A stretch of 64,000 bases of DNA, taken from positions 126,375 to 190,374 of the forward strand of contig NZ_JARKMS010000001.1 of NCBI RefSeq assembly GCF_029350945.1, given 5' to 3'. The notes beneath the pieces were generated by a model. It saw only the letters and a list, made by a program, of their open reading frames with translations. It was not told where the DNA came from and ran no database searches. The translations under genes and the position numbers were made by a program. The stretch is from Maribacter huludaoensis (GTDB lineage Bacteria; Bacteroidota; Bacteroidia; Flavobacteriales; Flavobacteriaceae). Below are positions 34,020-43,282 of the stretch, piece after piece. The first letter of the stretch is position 1, and the number at the start of each line of letters is the position of its first letter.

Positions 34020-35465
34020 TTATCCTACAGAACCTTCTAAACTAATTTCCAATAATTTTTGGGCCTCTACAGCAAATTCCATTGGTAGCTTATTTAGTAC
34101 TTCTTTACTAAAACCGTTTACAATTAATGCAATCGCCTTCTCTGTATCAATACCTCTCTGGTTGCAATAGAATATTTGGTCTTCACCAATTTTACTGGTA
34201 GTAGCCTCATGCTCTATCATAGCGCTCTTATTCTTTGCTTCTATGTATGGAAAAGTATGTGCACCACATTCATTACCCATCAACAAAGAATCGCATTGAG
34301 AGAAGTTTCGTGCACCTTCTGCACGGCTGTTCACCTGCACCAGTCCACGGTAACTATTTTGAGATTTTCCTGCAGAAATACCTTTAGAAATAATGGTACT
34401 CTTGGTGTTCTTACCAATATGGACCATTTTAGTTCCCGTATCTGCTTGTTGGTAATTGTTGGTTACGGCAATAGAATAGAATTCACCAATCGAATTATCC
34501 CCTTTTAAGATACAAGAAGGATATTTCCAGGTAACTGCAGAACCAGTTTCAACCTGTGTCCAAGATACCTTTGCATTTTTTTCACACAAAGCTCTTTTGG
34601 TCACAAAGTTGTACACACCACCTTTTCCTTCTTTATTACCAGGAAACCAGTTCTGTACCGTTGAATATTTAATCTCGGCGCCATCTAAAGCTATAAGTTC
34701 TACAACCGCAGCGTGCAGTTGGTTTTCATCTCTAGAAGGTGCTGTACAACCTTCAAGGTAACTTACATAACTATCTTCATCAGCAATAACCAATGTACGC
34801 TCAAACTGACCTGTACCTGCTTGGTTAATTCTGAAGTATGTCGATAATTCCATTGGACAACGAACACCTTTAGGAATATAACAGAAACTACCATCTGAAA
34901 AAACAGCGGAGTTCAATGCGGCATAAAAATTATCTCTTTGTGGAACAACAGAACCAATATATTTCTTTACCAATTCTGGATGCTCTTTTATAGCCTCTGA
35001 AATAGAACAGAAAATAATACCTTTTTCTGCCAAGGTCTTTTTAAATGTTGTTGCTACGGATACGGAATCCATTACAATATCTACCGCAACATTTTGAAGT
35101 TTCTTTTGCTCATCTACAGAAATACCCAACTTCTTGTACATCTCCAACAACTCTGGATCAACATCATCTAAAGTTTTGTTCGGATCTGCTTTCTTTGGGG
35201 CAGAGTAGTAAGATATCGCTTGAAAATCCGGCTTTTCATAATGAACATTTGCCCATTCAGGTTCCACCATTTCTTTCCAGTACTTAAAAGCCTCCAATCT
35301 CCAAAGCGTCATCCATTCTGGCTCTCCTTTTTTCTTAGAAATAGCAATAACGATCTCTTCGTTTAAACCATTGGGAAACGTTTCGGACTCAATATCTGTA
35401 TAGAAACCATACTCATATTCTTTGGTTTCCAGTTCTTTCTTTAATTCTTCTTCTGTATATGCCAT
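34020..35465 (-). CDS. sufB: Fe-S cluster scaffold subunit SufB
   Basis: 481 residues. SufB is the scaffold subunit on which the cluster is built. Seen are the [18 protein letters not shown] region, the beta-helix with [18 protein letters not shown] and the C-terminal [19 protein letters not shown] segment with conserved Cys. 60 nt separate it from sufC. The 444-nt gap to the sufA-like gene holds a decayed four-helix-bundle gene. Upstream of the start, short GTTAA-type tandem blocks (35475-35510) form the spacer. Confidence 0.97.
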   Translation of the reverse strand: MAYTEEELKKELETKEYEYGFYTDIESETFPNGLNEEIVIAISKKKGEPEWMTLWRLEAFKYWKEMVEPEWANVHYEKPDFQAISYYSAPKKADPNKTLDDVDPELLEMYKKLGISVDEQKKLQNVAVDIVMDSVSVATTFKKTLAEKGIIFCSISEAIKEHPELVKKYIGSVVPQRDNFYAALNSAVFSDGSFCYIPKGVRCPMELSTYFRINQAGTGQFERTLVIADEDSYVSYLEGCTAPSRDENQLHAAVVELIALDGAEIKYSTVQNWFPGNKEGKGGVYNFVTKRALCEKNAKVSWTQVETGSAVTWKYPSCILKGDNSIGEFYSIAVTNNYQQADTGTKMVHIGKNTKSTIISKGISAGKSQNSYRGLVQVNSRAEGARNFSQCDSLLMGNECGAHTFPYIEAKNKSAMIEHEATTSKIGEDQIFYCNQRGIDTEKAIALIVNGFSKEVLNKLPMEFAVEAQKLLEISLEGSVG

Positions 35466-35505
35466 ATATTTATAGTTAATAAGTTAAAAGTTAATGAGTT
35501 AAAAA

Positions 35506-35868
35506 CTAACTACATCTCCTCTTAACATATTTAATATAGTTTGCTAGCTGCTTTGAAATTACCACAATTTGCGCTCTATACTCTATTAATTCCCTTTTAT
35601 CAAAATATCCTACTTCCTCCATTACATTGAAAAGATTTCTCACTTCTCAAGATACTTTCGCAAAATATAGGAACCTAATCAATTCCTTATCCGTTTCTCG
35701 TTCAAAACCTTCGGAAATATTATTTGAAATTTAAATTGTTGCTCTACTTAATTGATCAACCATTGAAAAATCATTTTTCAGAGGCTGCCTTTCTAGCAAT
35801 CTATAAATATTCCCTGTAAACGTTATCGATAATTTGTATACTTCTAAATCTTCAAAAGAACTATACAT
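35506..35868 (-). pseudogene. decayed S23-type four-helix-bundle protein gene
   Basis: One frame of 121 codons from ATG 35868 to TAG 35506 is interrupted by only two in-frame stops, at codon 46 (TAA) and codon 74 (TGA). The translation is clearly the 23S rRNA intervening-sequence/four-helix-bundle family: FEDLEVYKLSI, ISNNISEGFERETDKELIRF, LYFAK, EVRNLF, ISKQLANYIKY. Family members usually read RATxSISNN and AKGSCGEVRN at the two stop positions. It lies between the sufA-like gene and sufB. Confidence 0.85.
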
Positions 35869-35909
35869 AATTACCTTTACTTATTTCCTTTTTCTCTTTT
35901 TACTTTATT

Positions 35910-36239
35910 TTATAATGAAAAACTTTCGCCACAACCACAGGTTCTTTGTGCGTTAGGGTTGTTAAAAACAAATCCTTTTCCGTTTAGACCACCTGAGTAT
36001 TCCAACACAGTTCCTACTAAATATAAAAAGCTCTTTTTATCTACGATAATTCGTACGTTATTGTCTTCGAACACTTTATCAGCTTCATCTTTCTTATTAT
36101 CGAAGTTTAACTCGTAAGATAATCCACTACACCCGCCACTCTTAACACCAACACGCACAAAATCTTTAGAAGCATCAAAACCCTCTTCTGTCATAAGGCT
36201 GATGACTTTCTGTTTAGCCGTTTCTGATACTTGAATCAT
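35910..36239 (-). CDS. A-type Fe-S carrier (IscA/SufA/HesB family)
   Basis: 109 residues. The three conserved cysteines are C37 (GGCSGL) and C101/C103 (RTCGCGESF). A-type carriers receive clusters from the scaffold and pass them to apo-proteins. It is the first gene of the sufA-BCD run. A TATATTTG -7 element lies 30 nt upstream of the start. Which A-type subfamily it belongs to cannot be settled by eye. Confidence 0.93.
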   Translation of the reverse strand: MIQVSETAKQKVISLMTEEGFDASKDFVRVGVKSGGCSGLSYELNFDNKKDEADKVFEDNNVRIIVDKKSFLYLVGTVLEYSGGLNGKGFVFNNPNAQRTCGCGESFSL

Positions 36240-36268
36240 AATATCCCGATTTAATCTAAAATAGTTTA

Positions 36269-36276
36269 CAAATATA
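36269..36276 (-). promoter_or_regulatory. -7 element of the sufA-BCD operon
   Basis: On the minus strand TATATTTG fits TAnnTTTG exactly, about 30 nt before the sufA-like ATG. A TTG at -33 is not present. Confidence 0.45.
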
Positions 36277-36299
36277 CGTTATAAGTAGGTTTTTACCAT

Positions 36300-36689
36300 A
36301 GAACCTAACATTATTATAAAGTATATTCTAATAGAGAAATACTATAGTTTCAAACAGAAGCATAATTGTCTTTTTATACTATCTTTTTTTATAAATCTAC
36401 TACTCAAAATTAACTTTAGTAAAAACATGATTTGCCTGTATATACCTAAGAAATTTAATACTTACCCATTGTAAAACACCTTATAATCATAGACCGTCAA
36501 CAATTAACATGATGCGCCTTTAAAACAATTTTGTTATCAAATGTAAAACTCAATCACACATCTTAATCAACTAACAATCAACAACTCGCACCTAAAAAAT
36601 TCCTACTTTATCTATCAAATCATTTTACAATCAACAAAAATCTAACAGATTTCTATTACCTTCAATACCAAATCAAACAACAACAACTT
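36300..36689. other. long divergent intergenic region
   Basis: No ORF, hairpin or repeat stands out. The 180 nt before the Gfo/Idh/MocA start are unusually rich in A and C and poor in G (AATCAACTAACAATCAACAA and similar), which would give an unstructured 5' leader. Nothing more can be assigned. Confidence 0.4.
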
Positions 36690-38147
36690 ATGCCAAACAA
36701 AGAAATTAACGACAAAGATAACACCCGGCGAACATTCATAAAAAATACCGGTATGGCAGCAGCAGGTTTTATGATCGTACCCAGACACGTTTTAGGGGGA
36801 AACGGATATGTTGCCCCGAGCGATAAACTAAACATAGCAAGTATAGGTGTGGGCGGAAAAGGACAAAGCGACATTACATCTTTTGCCGAAAGCCCCAATG
36901 TAAATATTGTTTCGCTTTGCGATGTAGATGATAGACAGTCGGTTACATCAAGAACAAATTTTCCAAAAGCATCCTATTACAATGATTACAGGGAAATGTT
37001 AGATAAGGAAGACAAAAACATAGATGCCGTATCTGTCTCTACCCCTGATCACAACCATGCCGTTGCAACTTATAAAGCAATGTCCATGGGGAAGCATGTT
37101 TATGTTCAAAAACCATTGACCCATGATATTTGGGAAGCAAGAATGTTAACAGAGGCTGCCAAAAAATTCAAAGTTGTTACTCAAATGGGTAACCAAGGCG
37201 GTTCTGGTGATGGCGTGCGTACCATGAAAGAAATGTACGATACTGGAATCATAGGTGAGGTACATACCGTTAAATGTTGGACCAACAGAGCCATTTGGCC
37301 ACAGGCATTACAAACACCGACTAAAAAAGATCGTATTCCCAAAGGTCTAAACTGGGATCTTTGGTTAAATACGGCAGCAATGCGAGATTACAATGAGGCC
37401 TACCTTCCGTTTGATTGGAGAGGCTGGTCAGATTTTGGAACAGGTGCATTAGGTGACATGGCATGCCATATTATGGATCCGGTATACAGAATATTACCCA
37501 TTTTGTATCCGGATACCGTAGAATGTAGTGTATCTGACTCCTTCAGCGGAAATTTTCAATATAAAGACTACCCTAAAAGCTTCCCTAATTCTAGTAAAAT
37601 ACATTTAAGCTACCCAAGAACGGATGGCAAAGGAAAGATTAAAGTTACTTGGATGGATGGCGGACTATTACCTGAAAGACCAGAGGAACTAGGTGATGAT
37701 GAAGCTTTAGGAAACTGGGATGGTGGTGTATTGTTCATAGGTACCAAAGGAAAGTTAATGGCAGATTGTTATGGTGCAAATCCGCGTTTACTTCCACTGA
37801 GCCTAAATGAACAGTTTGAAGTTGAAGAAACAATAGCCCGCGTACCAGAAGGCCATTACGTGCAATGGGTAAATGCATGTATGGCCGGTTACGGAAATGC
37901 GGAAACCAGTTCATCATTTGATTACGCCGGACCATTTACCGAAAGTATTTTAATTGGCAACTTGGCGTTAAAATCTTATTTTGAAATAGACCCCACCGTT
38001 GAAAATCCAAGCTTTTGGGGCGGCGGAAAACAGTACCATGGTAGAAAACGTTTACAATGGGATGCAGAAAATATGAAAATTACCAATTTTGAACCTGCGA
38101 ACAAATATGTAAAACGCAATTATAGAGATGGGTATTCGTTAGGTTAG
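36690..38147 (+). CDS. Tat-exported Gfo/Idh/MocA-family oxidoreductase
   Basis: 485 residues. The N-terminus carries a twin-arginine motif (TRRTFIKN) and hydrophobic stretch GMAAAGFMIV, so a Tat substrate. The NAD(P)-binding Rossmann fold has IASIGVGGKGQSD, then AVSVSTPDHNHAVATYKAM and VYVQKPLTHD in place of the usual EKP. The C-terminal half is the Bacteroidota-type oxidoreductase domain. It probably oxidises or isomerises a sugar or cyclitol in the periplasm. Transcribed alone; a terminator follows. Confidence 0.9.
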   Translation: MPNKEINDKDNTRRTFIKNTGMAAAGFMIVPRHVLGGNGYVAPSDKLNIASIGVGGKGQSDITSFAESPNVNIVSLCDVDDRQSVTSRTNFPKASYYNDYREMLDKEDKNIDAVSVSTPDHNHAVATYKAMSMGKHVYVQKPLTHDIWEARMLTEAAKKFKVVTQMGNQGGSGDGVRTMKEMYDTGIIGEVHTVKCWTNRAIWPQALQTPTKKDRIPKGLNWDLWLNTAAMRDYNEAYLPFDWRGWSDFGTGALGDMACHIMDPVYRILPILYPDTVECSVSDSFSGNFQYKDYPKSFPNSSKIHLSYPRTDGKGKIKVTWMDGGLLPERPEELGDDEALGNWDGGVLFIGTKGKLMADCYGANPRLLPLSLNEQFEVEETIARVPEGHYVQWVNACMAGYGNAETSSSFDYAGPFTESILIGNLALKSYFEIDPTVENPSFWGGGKQYHGRKRLQWDAENMKITNFEPANKYVKRNYRDGYSLG

Positions 38148-38176
38148 ACTACAATACCATTCTAAAATTCAACAGT

Positions 38177-38207
38177 AAATCCGATGCTTTATAGCTTCGG
38201 ATTTTTT
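38177..38207 (+). terminator. intrinsic terminator after the oxidoreductase gene
   Basis: AAATCCGA and TCGGATTT form the stem around a 12-nt loop, followed by TTT. It lies 30 nt after the stop. Confidence 0.65.
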
Positions 38208-38244
38208 ATGCGGTACATCTTGTTTTACTTCTTATTTTTGCAAC

Positions 38245-39288
38245 ATGCTAGAAGATAAAGAACAAGAAAGAACATCATTAGAGAAATTAGGTGAATTCGG
38301 GCTTATAGAACACCTCACCAAAGATTTTGAACTTACTCAAAAATCTACCGTAAAAGGAATTGGCGATGATGCCGCCGTGCTAGATTATGAAAAAACAAAG
38401 ACAGTATTAAGTACCGATCTATTAATAGAGGGCGTGCACTTTGATCTTGCCTACATGCCGTTAAAACATTTAGGTTATAAATCTATCATGGTCAATCTTT
38501 CTGACATCTATGCCATGAACGCAACAGCTACACAAGTAACAGTTTCCTTAGCGGTATCAAATAGATTTCCATTAGAGGCACTTGAGGAATTTTATGCAGG
38601 TGTGGCAACGGCATGCAAAACATACAATGTTGATTTAGTGGGCGGTGATACAACCTCATCAAAAACAGGATTAATGATCAGCGTTACCGCAATTGGTATT
38701 GCAAAAGAAGAAGACATAGCTTACCGTTCTGGTGCAAAACCAAATGATCTTTTGGTAGTATCCGGTGATTTAGGTGCAGCATATATGGGCTTACAGGTAT
38801 TGGAGCGAGAAAAAGAAGTATTTAAAGTGAACCCTAACAGCCAACCAGATCTAGAACCTTATTCTTACATTGTGGAGCGACAGTTAAAGCCTGAAGCCAG
38901 AAAAGATATTCCTGAGTTATTGAAACAATTGGAAGTTCACCCAACATCTATGATCGATATTAGTGACGGACTTTCTTCAGAAATTCTTCATTTGAGTAAA
39001 AGCAGCGGATTGGGAATTGACTTGTACGAGGACAAAATTCCGTTAGACCCTACCGTAATATCTGCATGTGAAGAATTCAAGATAGACAGCACCCTTGTAG
39101 CGTTAAGCGGTGGAGAGGACTATGAACTATTGTTTACAATAGACCAAAAAGAATTCCCAAAAATAAAGGGCAATCCACACTTGACCGTCATAGGGCATAC
39201 CACGGGAAAAGACGAAGGGGCTTACTTAATTTCCAGGAACAATACTAAGATTCCGTTAACCGCACAGGGTTGGAATTCATTTAACTAA
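38245..39288 (+). CDS. thiL: thiamine-monophosphate kinase
   Basis: 347 residues. ThiL phosphorylates thiamine phosphate to thiamine diphosphate. N-terminal GIGDDAAVL, then STDLLIEGVHFDL, GGDTTSS and MIDISDGLSSEI motifs, and C-terminal ALSGGEDYELLFT are all characteristic of the PurM-like ATP-binding fold. No other thiamine gene and no TPP riboswitch is visible near it. It starts 37 nt after the upstream terminator. Confidence 0.96.
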   Translation: MLEDKEQERTSLEKLGEFGLIEHLTKDFELTQKSTVKGIGDDAAVLDYEKTKTVLSTDLLIEGVHFDLAYMPLKHLGYKSIMVNLSDIYAMNATATQVTVSLAVSNRFPLEALEEFYAGVATACKTYNVDLVGGDTTSSKTGLMISVTAIGIAKEEDIAYRSGAKPNDLLVVSGDLGAAYMGLQVLEREKEVFKVNPNSQPDLEPYSYIVERQLKPEARKDIPELLKQLEVHPTSMIDISDGLSSEILHLSKSSGLGIDLYEDKIPLDPTVISACEEFKIDSTLVALSGGEDYELLFTIDQKEFPKIKGNPHLTVIGHTTGKDEGAYLISRNNTKIPLTAQGWNSFN

Positions 39289-39298
39289 AAGCGGACAA

Positions 39299-39523
39299 TT
39301 AGGCTACTTGCTGTTGTGCAGCGGTAGTATGTCTTCTTTGGTATATATGTTCTAAAGTTCTATTGATATCTTGTAATTCAGGTGTCAAAGCAGAAAGTTT
39401 ACCACTTACATCAGTAGTTACTTCTTTTTGACAATGTATACATTTATACTCTTTAATATGAGATGTTACTTTTTTGGATATTGAATAGTGATGGCCAAAG
39501 ATGCTGCAGAATATTTTTTTCAT
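39299..39523 (-). CDS. small protein with possible zinc ribbon
   Basis: 74 residues starting MKKIFCSIFGHHYSISKKV and followed by EYKCIHCQKEVTTD. A CxxC pair plus an N-terminal Cys/His cluster suggests a zinc-binding knuckle; the layout resembles DUF1660-like small proteins. The C-terminal half (LQDINRTLEHIYQRRHTTAAQQQ) is helical. Convergent with thiL, 10 nt between stops. Function unknown. Confidence 0.65.
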   Translation of the reverse strand: MKKIFCSIFGHHYSISKKVTSHIKEYKCIHCQKEVTTDVSGKLSALTPELQDINRTLEHIYQRRHTTAAQQQVA

Positions 39524-39775
39524 GCTGTAGGATGTTTTTGCAAAAATTTCGATTTGGGTGATCGAGAAAATGCTATTAATATTTTAAATTGAAACTAACG
39601 GAAAATTGCATAAGCTTTATTTCCTTTGGTTAAAGTACTGTATATTAAAGGTCTGCACCACTATTTGTTGTGAGTTTGATCTAACATGTTGTCAATGCAC
39701 TTTTTTTTGCGGTTATAAAAATTGAAAAACCCTCTACCTCCTGTTATTTAATAATCTTTCACTTACTTTGCATTC

Positions 39776-41053
39776 ATGTTCAAGAAGAAGGAAACCTTAA
39801 TTACAGCTTTTGCCCTATTCTCTCTTTTTTTTGGAGCAGGCAACCTTATTTTACCTCCTTTACTAGGCTTCAATTCTGGTGACCAATGGTTGGTAGTCAC
39901 TATCGGTTTTGGACTCTCTGCGGTTGCCATTCCCATTTTTGGTATTTTGGCCCATGCAAAATTACAAGGTTCCCTTATAGACTTTGGCAATAAGGTATCA
40001 CCTACTTTCAGCTTAATATATGCATTTTTCATATACGCCATTGCCATAGCACTTCCCAGCCCTAGAACAGCATCTGTAACGCATGAAATGGCCATTCAGC
40101 CATTTTGGGATATATCTTCCTGGTACACTAGTAGTATCTATTTTGCTTTGGTGTTATTGTTTGCACTTAACCGTTCTAAAATATTGAATATACTGGGCAA
40201 GATATTGACGCCGGCAATAATCCTAATTCTTCTTTTGGTAATAGGAATAACGATTTTCTCTTTCCCCTTTGATTTTGGAAGCACTACGATTGCCAGTCCG
40301 TTTGTCAACGGAATACTAGAAGGCTACCAAACATTCGATGCCATTGGCGCTGTAGTTGTTGGTGGGGTAATCATCATATCCATCAACCTAAAATATGTTG
40401 ACGCAACCTATGACGAAAAGAAAACATTAATTAGAAATGCTGCTTGGTTTGCCGGTTTGGCCTTGTTTTTAATTTATATGGGGCTTATTCTTTCTGGAGC
40501 CTTATCTCATGCTGTCTTTAATGCAGAAACGACCAGAACAGAAATATTATCCGGTTTAGCAAAACAGAGTTTAGGTAACATCGGTAATTTGTTCTTAAGT
40601 ATACTGGTAGGTTTAGCATGTTTTACCACCGCAGTAGGTATCGTAACCGGTACGGCAGATTTTGTAGCATCAAGATTTAATGAGTCAAAATCGGCATATA
40701 CCATTATGGCTATTATTGGTAGTGTATTAGGTGTTCTTGTTGGTCAGTTCAATGTAGCTTATATTATTGCCGTAGCCATACCCTCTTTAATGTTCATTTA
40801 TCCCATTACCATTATACTCATTGTTTTGAATGTAGTGCCAGATAAATATGCATCGTCTTTGGTATTTAGAGCGGTAACCATAGCCACCATACTATTTAGT
40901 ATTCCTGATTTCTTGGGAAGTATAGGAGCAGTAACACCTGAAGCAAATACGTTTTCGTGGATTCCGCTTCAGCAGTATAGTTTAGGCTGGGTCTTTCCAG
41001 CACTTTTAGCATTTGTTCTGACCAATCTTTTAGCCAGAACAAATACAGATTAA
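39776..41053 (+). CDS. brnQ: branched-chain amino acid:cation symporter
   Basis: 425 residues with about 12 transmembrane helices, LIVCS family. The first helix ALFSLFFGAGNLILPPLLGF is the family hallmark. It imports Leu, Ile and Val with Na+ or H+. The gap upstream (39524-39775) shows TACTTTG close to the start, a possible -7 variant, but no full promoter. Convergent with xth, 9 nt between stops. Confidence 0.93.
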   Translation: MFKKKETLITAFALFSLFFGAGNLILPPLLGFNSGDQWLVVTIGFGLSAVAIPIFGILAHAKLQGSLIDFGNKVSPTFSLIYAFFIYAIAIALPSPRTASVTHEMAIQPFWDISSWYTSSIYFALVLLFALNRSKILNILGKILTPAIILILLLVIGITIFSFPFDFGSTTIASPFVNGILEGYQTFDAIGAVVVGGVIIISINLKYVDATYDEKKTLIRNAAWFAGLALFLIYMGLILSGALSHAVFNAETTRTEILSGLAKQSLGNIGNLFLSILVGLACFTTAVGIVTGTADFVASRFNESKSAYTIMAIIGSVLGVLVGQFNVAYIIAVAIPSLMFIYPITIILIVLNVVPDKYASSLVFRAVTIATILFSIPDFLGSIGAVTPEANTFSWIPLQQYSLGWVFPALLAFVLTNLLARTNTD

Positions 41054-41062
41054 AGCGAATTT

Positions 41063-41833
41063 CTAAAATTCAATTTCTAAACTGATCGGGCAATGATCAC
41101 TGCCCATAATCTGATCATGAATTTCGGCGGACTTTACTTTTTCCCAAATAGATTCGCTTACCAAAAAGTAGTCTAAACGCCAGCCCACGTTTCTACCCCT
41201 TGCACCACCACGTGCACTCCAAAAAGTATATTTATTGAACGTAGTAGGGTGTAGTTTTCTAAAACTATCAACTAAATTGACCTCTTTCAACATATGGTCA
41301 AACCCATCTATCTCCACTTGGGTAAATCCAGAAGTTTTGTTGTAATTACTTTTGGGGTTGGCTAAATCGTTCTCAGTATGTGCCACGTTAAAATCACCTG
41401 TAATGATCAACGGTTTTGATTTTGAAAGCTCTTTTAGGTAATTGGTAAAATCTTTATCCCATCCTGCACGGTAATCCAATCTTTTTAGTCCACTACCACT
41501 ATTTGGAATATAGACGTTCACCAAATGAAAGTGTTCAAATTCAGAATGGGTAATCCTTCCTTCTAAATCATGAATTTCTACCCCCATATTCTTGTTGAAC
41601 GCCACGGGTTTCTGTTTAGAAAGAATTCCAGTACCAGAATACCCTTTTCTTTCGGCACTATTACTAAACAGTTCATAGTCTGTAATATCTTTCAATGCTT
41701 CGGCAACCTGATCATCTTGCGCTTTGGTTTCTTGAACACAAAATACATCGGCATCAAATTCCTTTACAACATCCTCAAATCCCTTTTTAACCGAAGCCCT
41801 AATTCCATTAACGTTCCACGATACTAATTTCAT
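41063..41833 (-). CDS. xth: exodeoxyribonuclease III
   Basis: 256 residues. AP endonuclease/3'-5' exonuclease of base excision repair. WNVNGIRA, CVQETKAQ (metal Glu), VYIPNSGSG, ITGDFNVAH, WSARGGARGRNVGWRLDYFL and the final SDHCPI (catalytic Asp-His) are all present. It follows pepP by 9 nt on the same strand and is probably co-transcribed. Confidence 0.96.
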   Translation of the reverse strand: MKLVSWNVNGIRASVKKGFEDVVKEFDADVFCVQETKAQDDQVAEALKDITDYELFSNSAERKGYSGTGILSKQKPVAFNKNMGVEIHDLEGRITHSEFEHFHLVNVYIPNSGSGLKRLDYRAGWDKDFTNYLKELSKSKPLIITGDFNVAHTENDLANPKSNYNKTSGFTQVEIDGFDHMLKEVNLVDSFRKLHPTTFNKYTFWSARGGARGRNVGWRLDYFLVSESIWEKVKSAEIHDQIMGSDHCPISLEIEF

Positions 41834-41842
41834 GCTTGTTAT

Positions 41843-43135
41843 TTAGTTGTTCATTAATTCCTCTATCTCATCTGCCTTAATCGGAATATTCGCCATTAAG
41901 TTAAAAGGTTCTCCTTTTTCTTGAATAACTACATCATCTTCTAAACGAATACCCATATTTTCTGCAGGTATATAAATACCTGGCTCTACGGTAAACACCA
42001 TATTCGCTTTCATTGGTGTTTTCAAAGCCCCGTAATCATGTGTATTTAAACCAATATGGTGACTTGTACCGTGCATGAAGTATTTCTTGTATGCAGGCCA
42101 TTCGGGATTTTCATTTTGTACATCGGCTTTATCCAACAAACCAAGACCTAAAAGTTCTGAGGTCATTATTTTACCACATTCCTTGTGATATTCTGCCCAA
42201 AGCGTACCAGGCACCAACATTTTGGTAGCATCGTCTTTTACACGCAAAACAGCATTGTATACCTCTTTTTGGCGCTTTGTAAATGTACCGTTTACAGGAA
42301 TAGTCCTTGTTAAGTCACTTGAGTAATTTGCATACTCTGCTGCAACATCCATCAAAATTAAATCGCCATCATTACAAGGCTTATTATTCTCTAAGTAGTG
42401 CAATACATTCGCATTATTGCCAGAAGCAATAATTGGCTGGTAAGCAAAACCTTTAGATCTATTTCGTACGAATTCATGTAAAAGTTCTGCTTCAATCTCA
42501 TATTCCATTACGCCCGGTTTCACAAAACCAAGCAGTCTGCGAAATCCTTTTTCAGTGATATTACAAGCCGTTTGCATAATTTCAATTTCCTCAGGCTCTT
42601 TTACACCTCTAATTTCCTGCAAAATAGGATTACTTTTTGCTACGCGATGAGCAGGGTATTCGCGCTTACATTTTTCAATAAACCGATCTTCTCTAGTCTG
42701 TGTTTCTACCGCCTGCCTGTAATGTTCGTTTGTATTAAAATAAATAGTCTCGGCTTCGGTCATTAGATCGAAGAAGATTTTATCAAAATCTTGCAACCAA
42801 CAAATGGTTTCTATACCAGATACTTCCGTAGCCTTTTCTTTGGTTAATTTTTCACCTTCCCAAATGGCAATATGCTCATTGGTTTCACGAACAAACAAAA
42901 CTTCGCGATGTTTTTTATTTACAGCATCGGGAAATAACACCAGTATCGTTTCTTCTTGATCAGCACCGGATAGGTAAAATATATCTCTATGTTGCTCAAA
43001 AGGCAAAACACTATCGGCTCCTATTGGGTAAATATCGTTAGAGTTAAAAACTGCAATACTTTTAGGTTGCATGCAGTCCATAAATTTCTTACGGTTCTTT
43101 ATAAATAGGGAGTTAGGTATTTGATCGTATTTCAT
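41843..43135 (-). CDS. pepP: Xaa-Pro aminopeptidase (aminopeptidase P, M24B)
   Basis: 430 residues from ATG 43135 (MKYDQIPNSLFIKNR). An N-terminal creatinase-like domain precedes the pita-bread metallopeptidase. Metal ligands appear as LMDVAAEYANYSSDLTRT (two Asp), HGTSHHIGLNTHD (His), TVEPGIYI (Glu) and IRLEDDVVI (Glu). It removes N-terminal residues preceding proline. The open frame extends 20 codons further upstream, but that part is not like the family; the ATG at 43135 is preferred. Confidence 0.93.
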   Translation of the reverse strand: MKYDQIPNSLFIKNRKKFMDCMQPKSIAVFNSNDIYPIGADSVLPFEQHRDIFYLSGADQEETILVLFPDAVNKKHREVLFVRETNEHIAIWEGEKLTKEKATEVSGIETICWLQDFDKIFFDLMTEAETIYFNTNEHYRQAVETQTREDRFIEKCKREYPAHRVAKSNPILQEIRGVKEPEEIEIMQTACNITEKGFRRLLGFVKPGVMEYEIEAELLHEFVRNRSKGFAYQPIIASGNNANVLHYLENNKPCNDGDLILMDVAAEYANYSSDLTRTIPVNGTFTKRQKEVYNAVLRVKDDATKMLVPGTLWAEYHKECGKIMTSELLGLGLLDKADVQNENPEWPAYKKYFMHGTSHHIGLNTHDYGALKTPMKANMVFTVEPGIYIPAENMGIRLEDDVVIQEKGEPFNLMANIPIKADEIEELMNN

Positions 43136-43282
43136 GAATTTATATTTTGATATAAAATTACGCATTATGTGTTGTTTCCTTAAAAAATAGGGCATGGAAT
43201 TATAAAATTTACAAGAATGTTAGCACAACTTCTTAGCTACAAAATGGCTAACTTGTATACCTAAACCAAACAAAGACAACTC

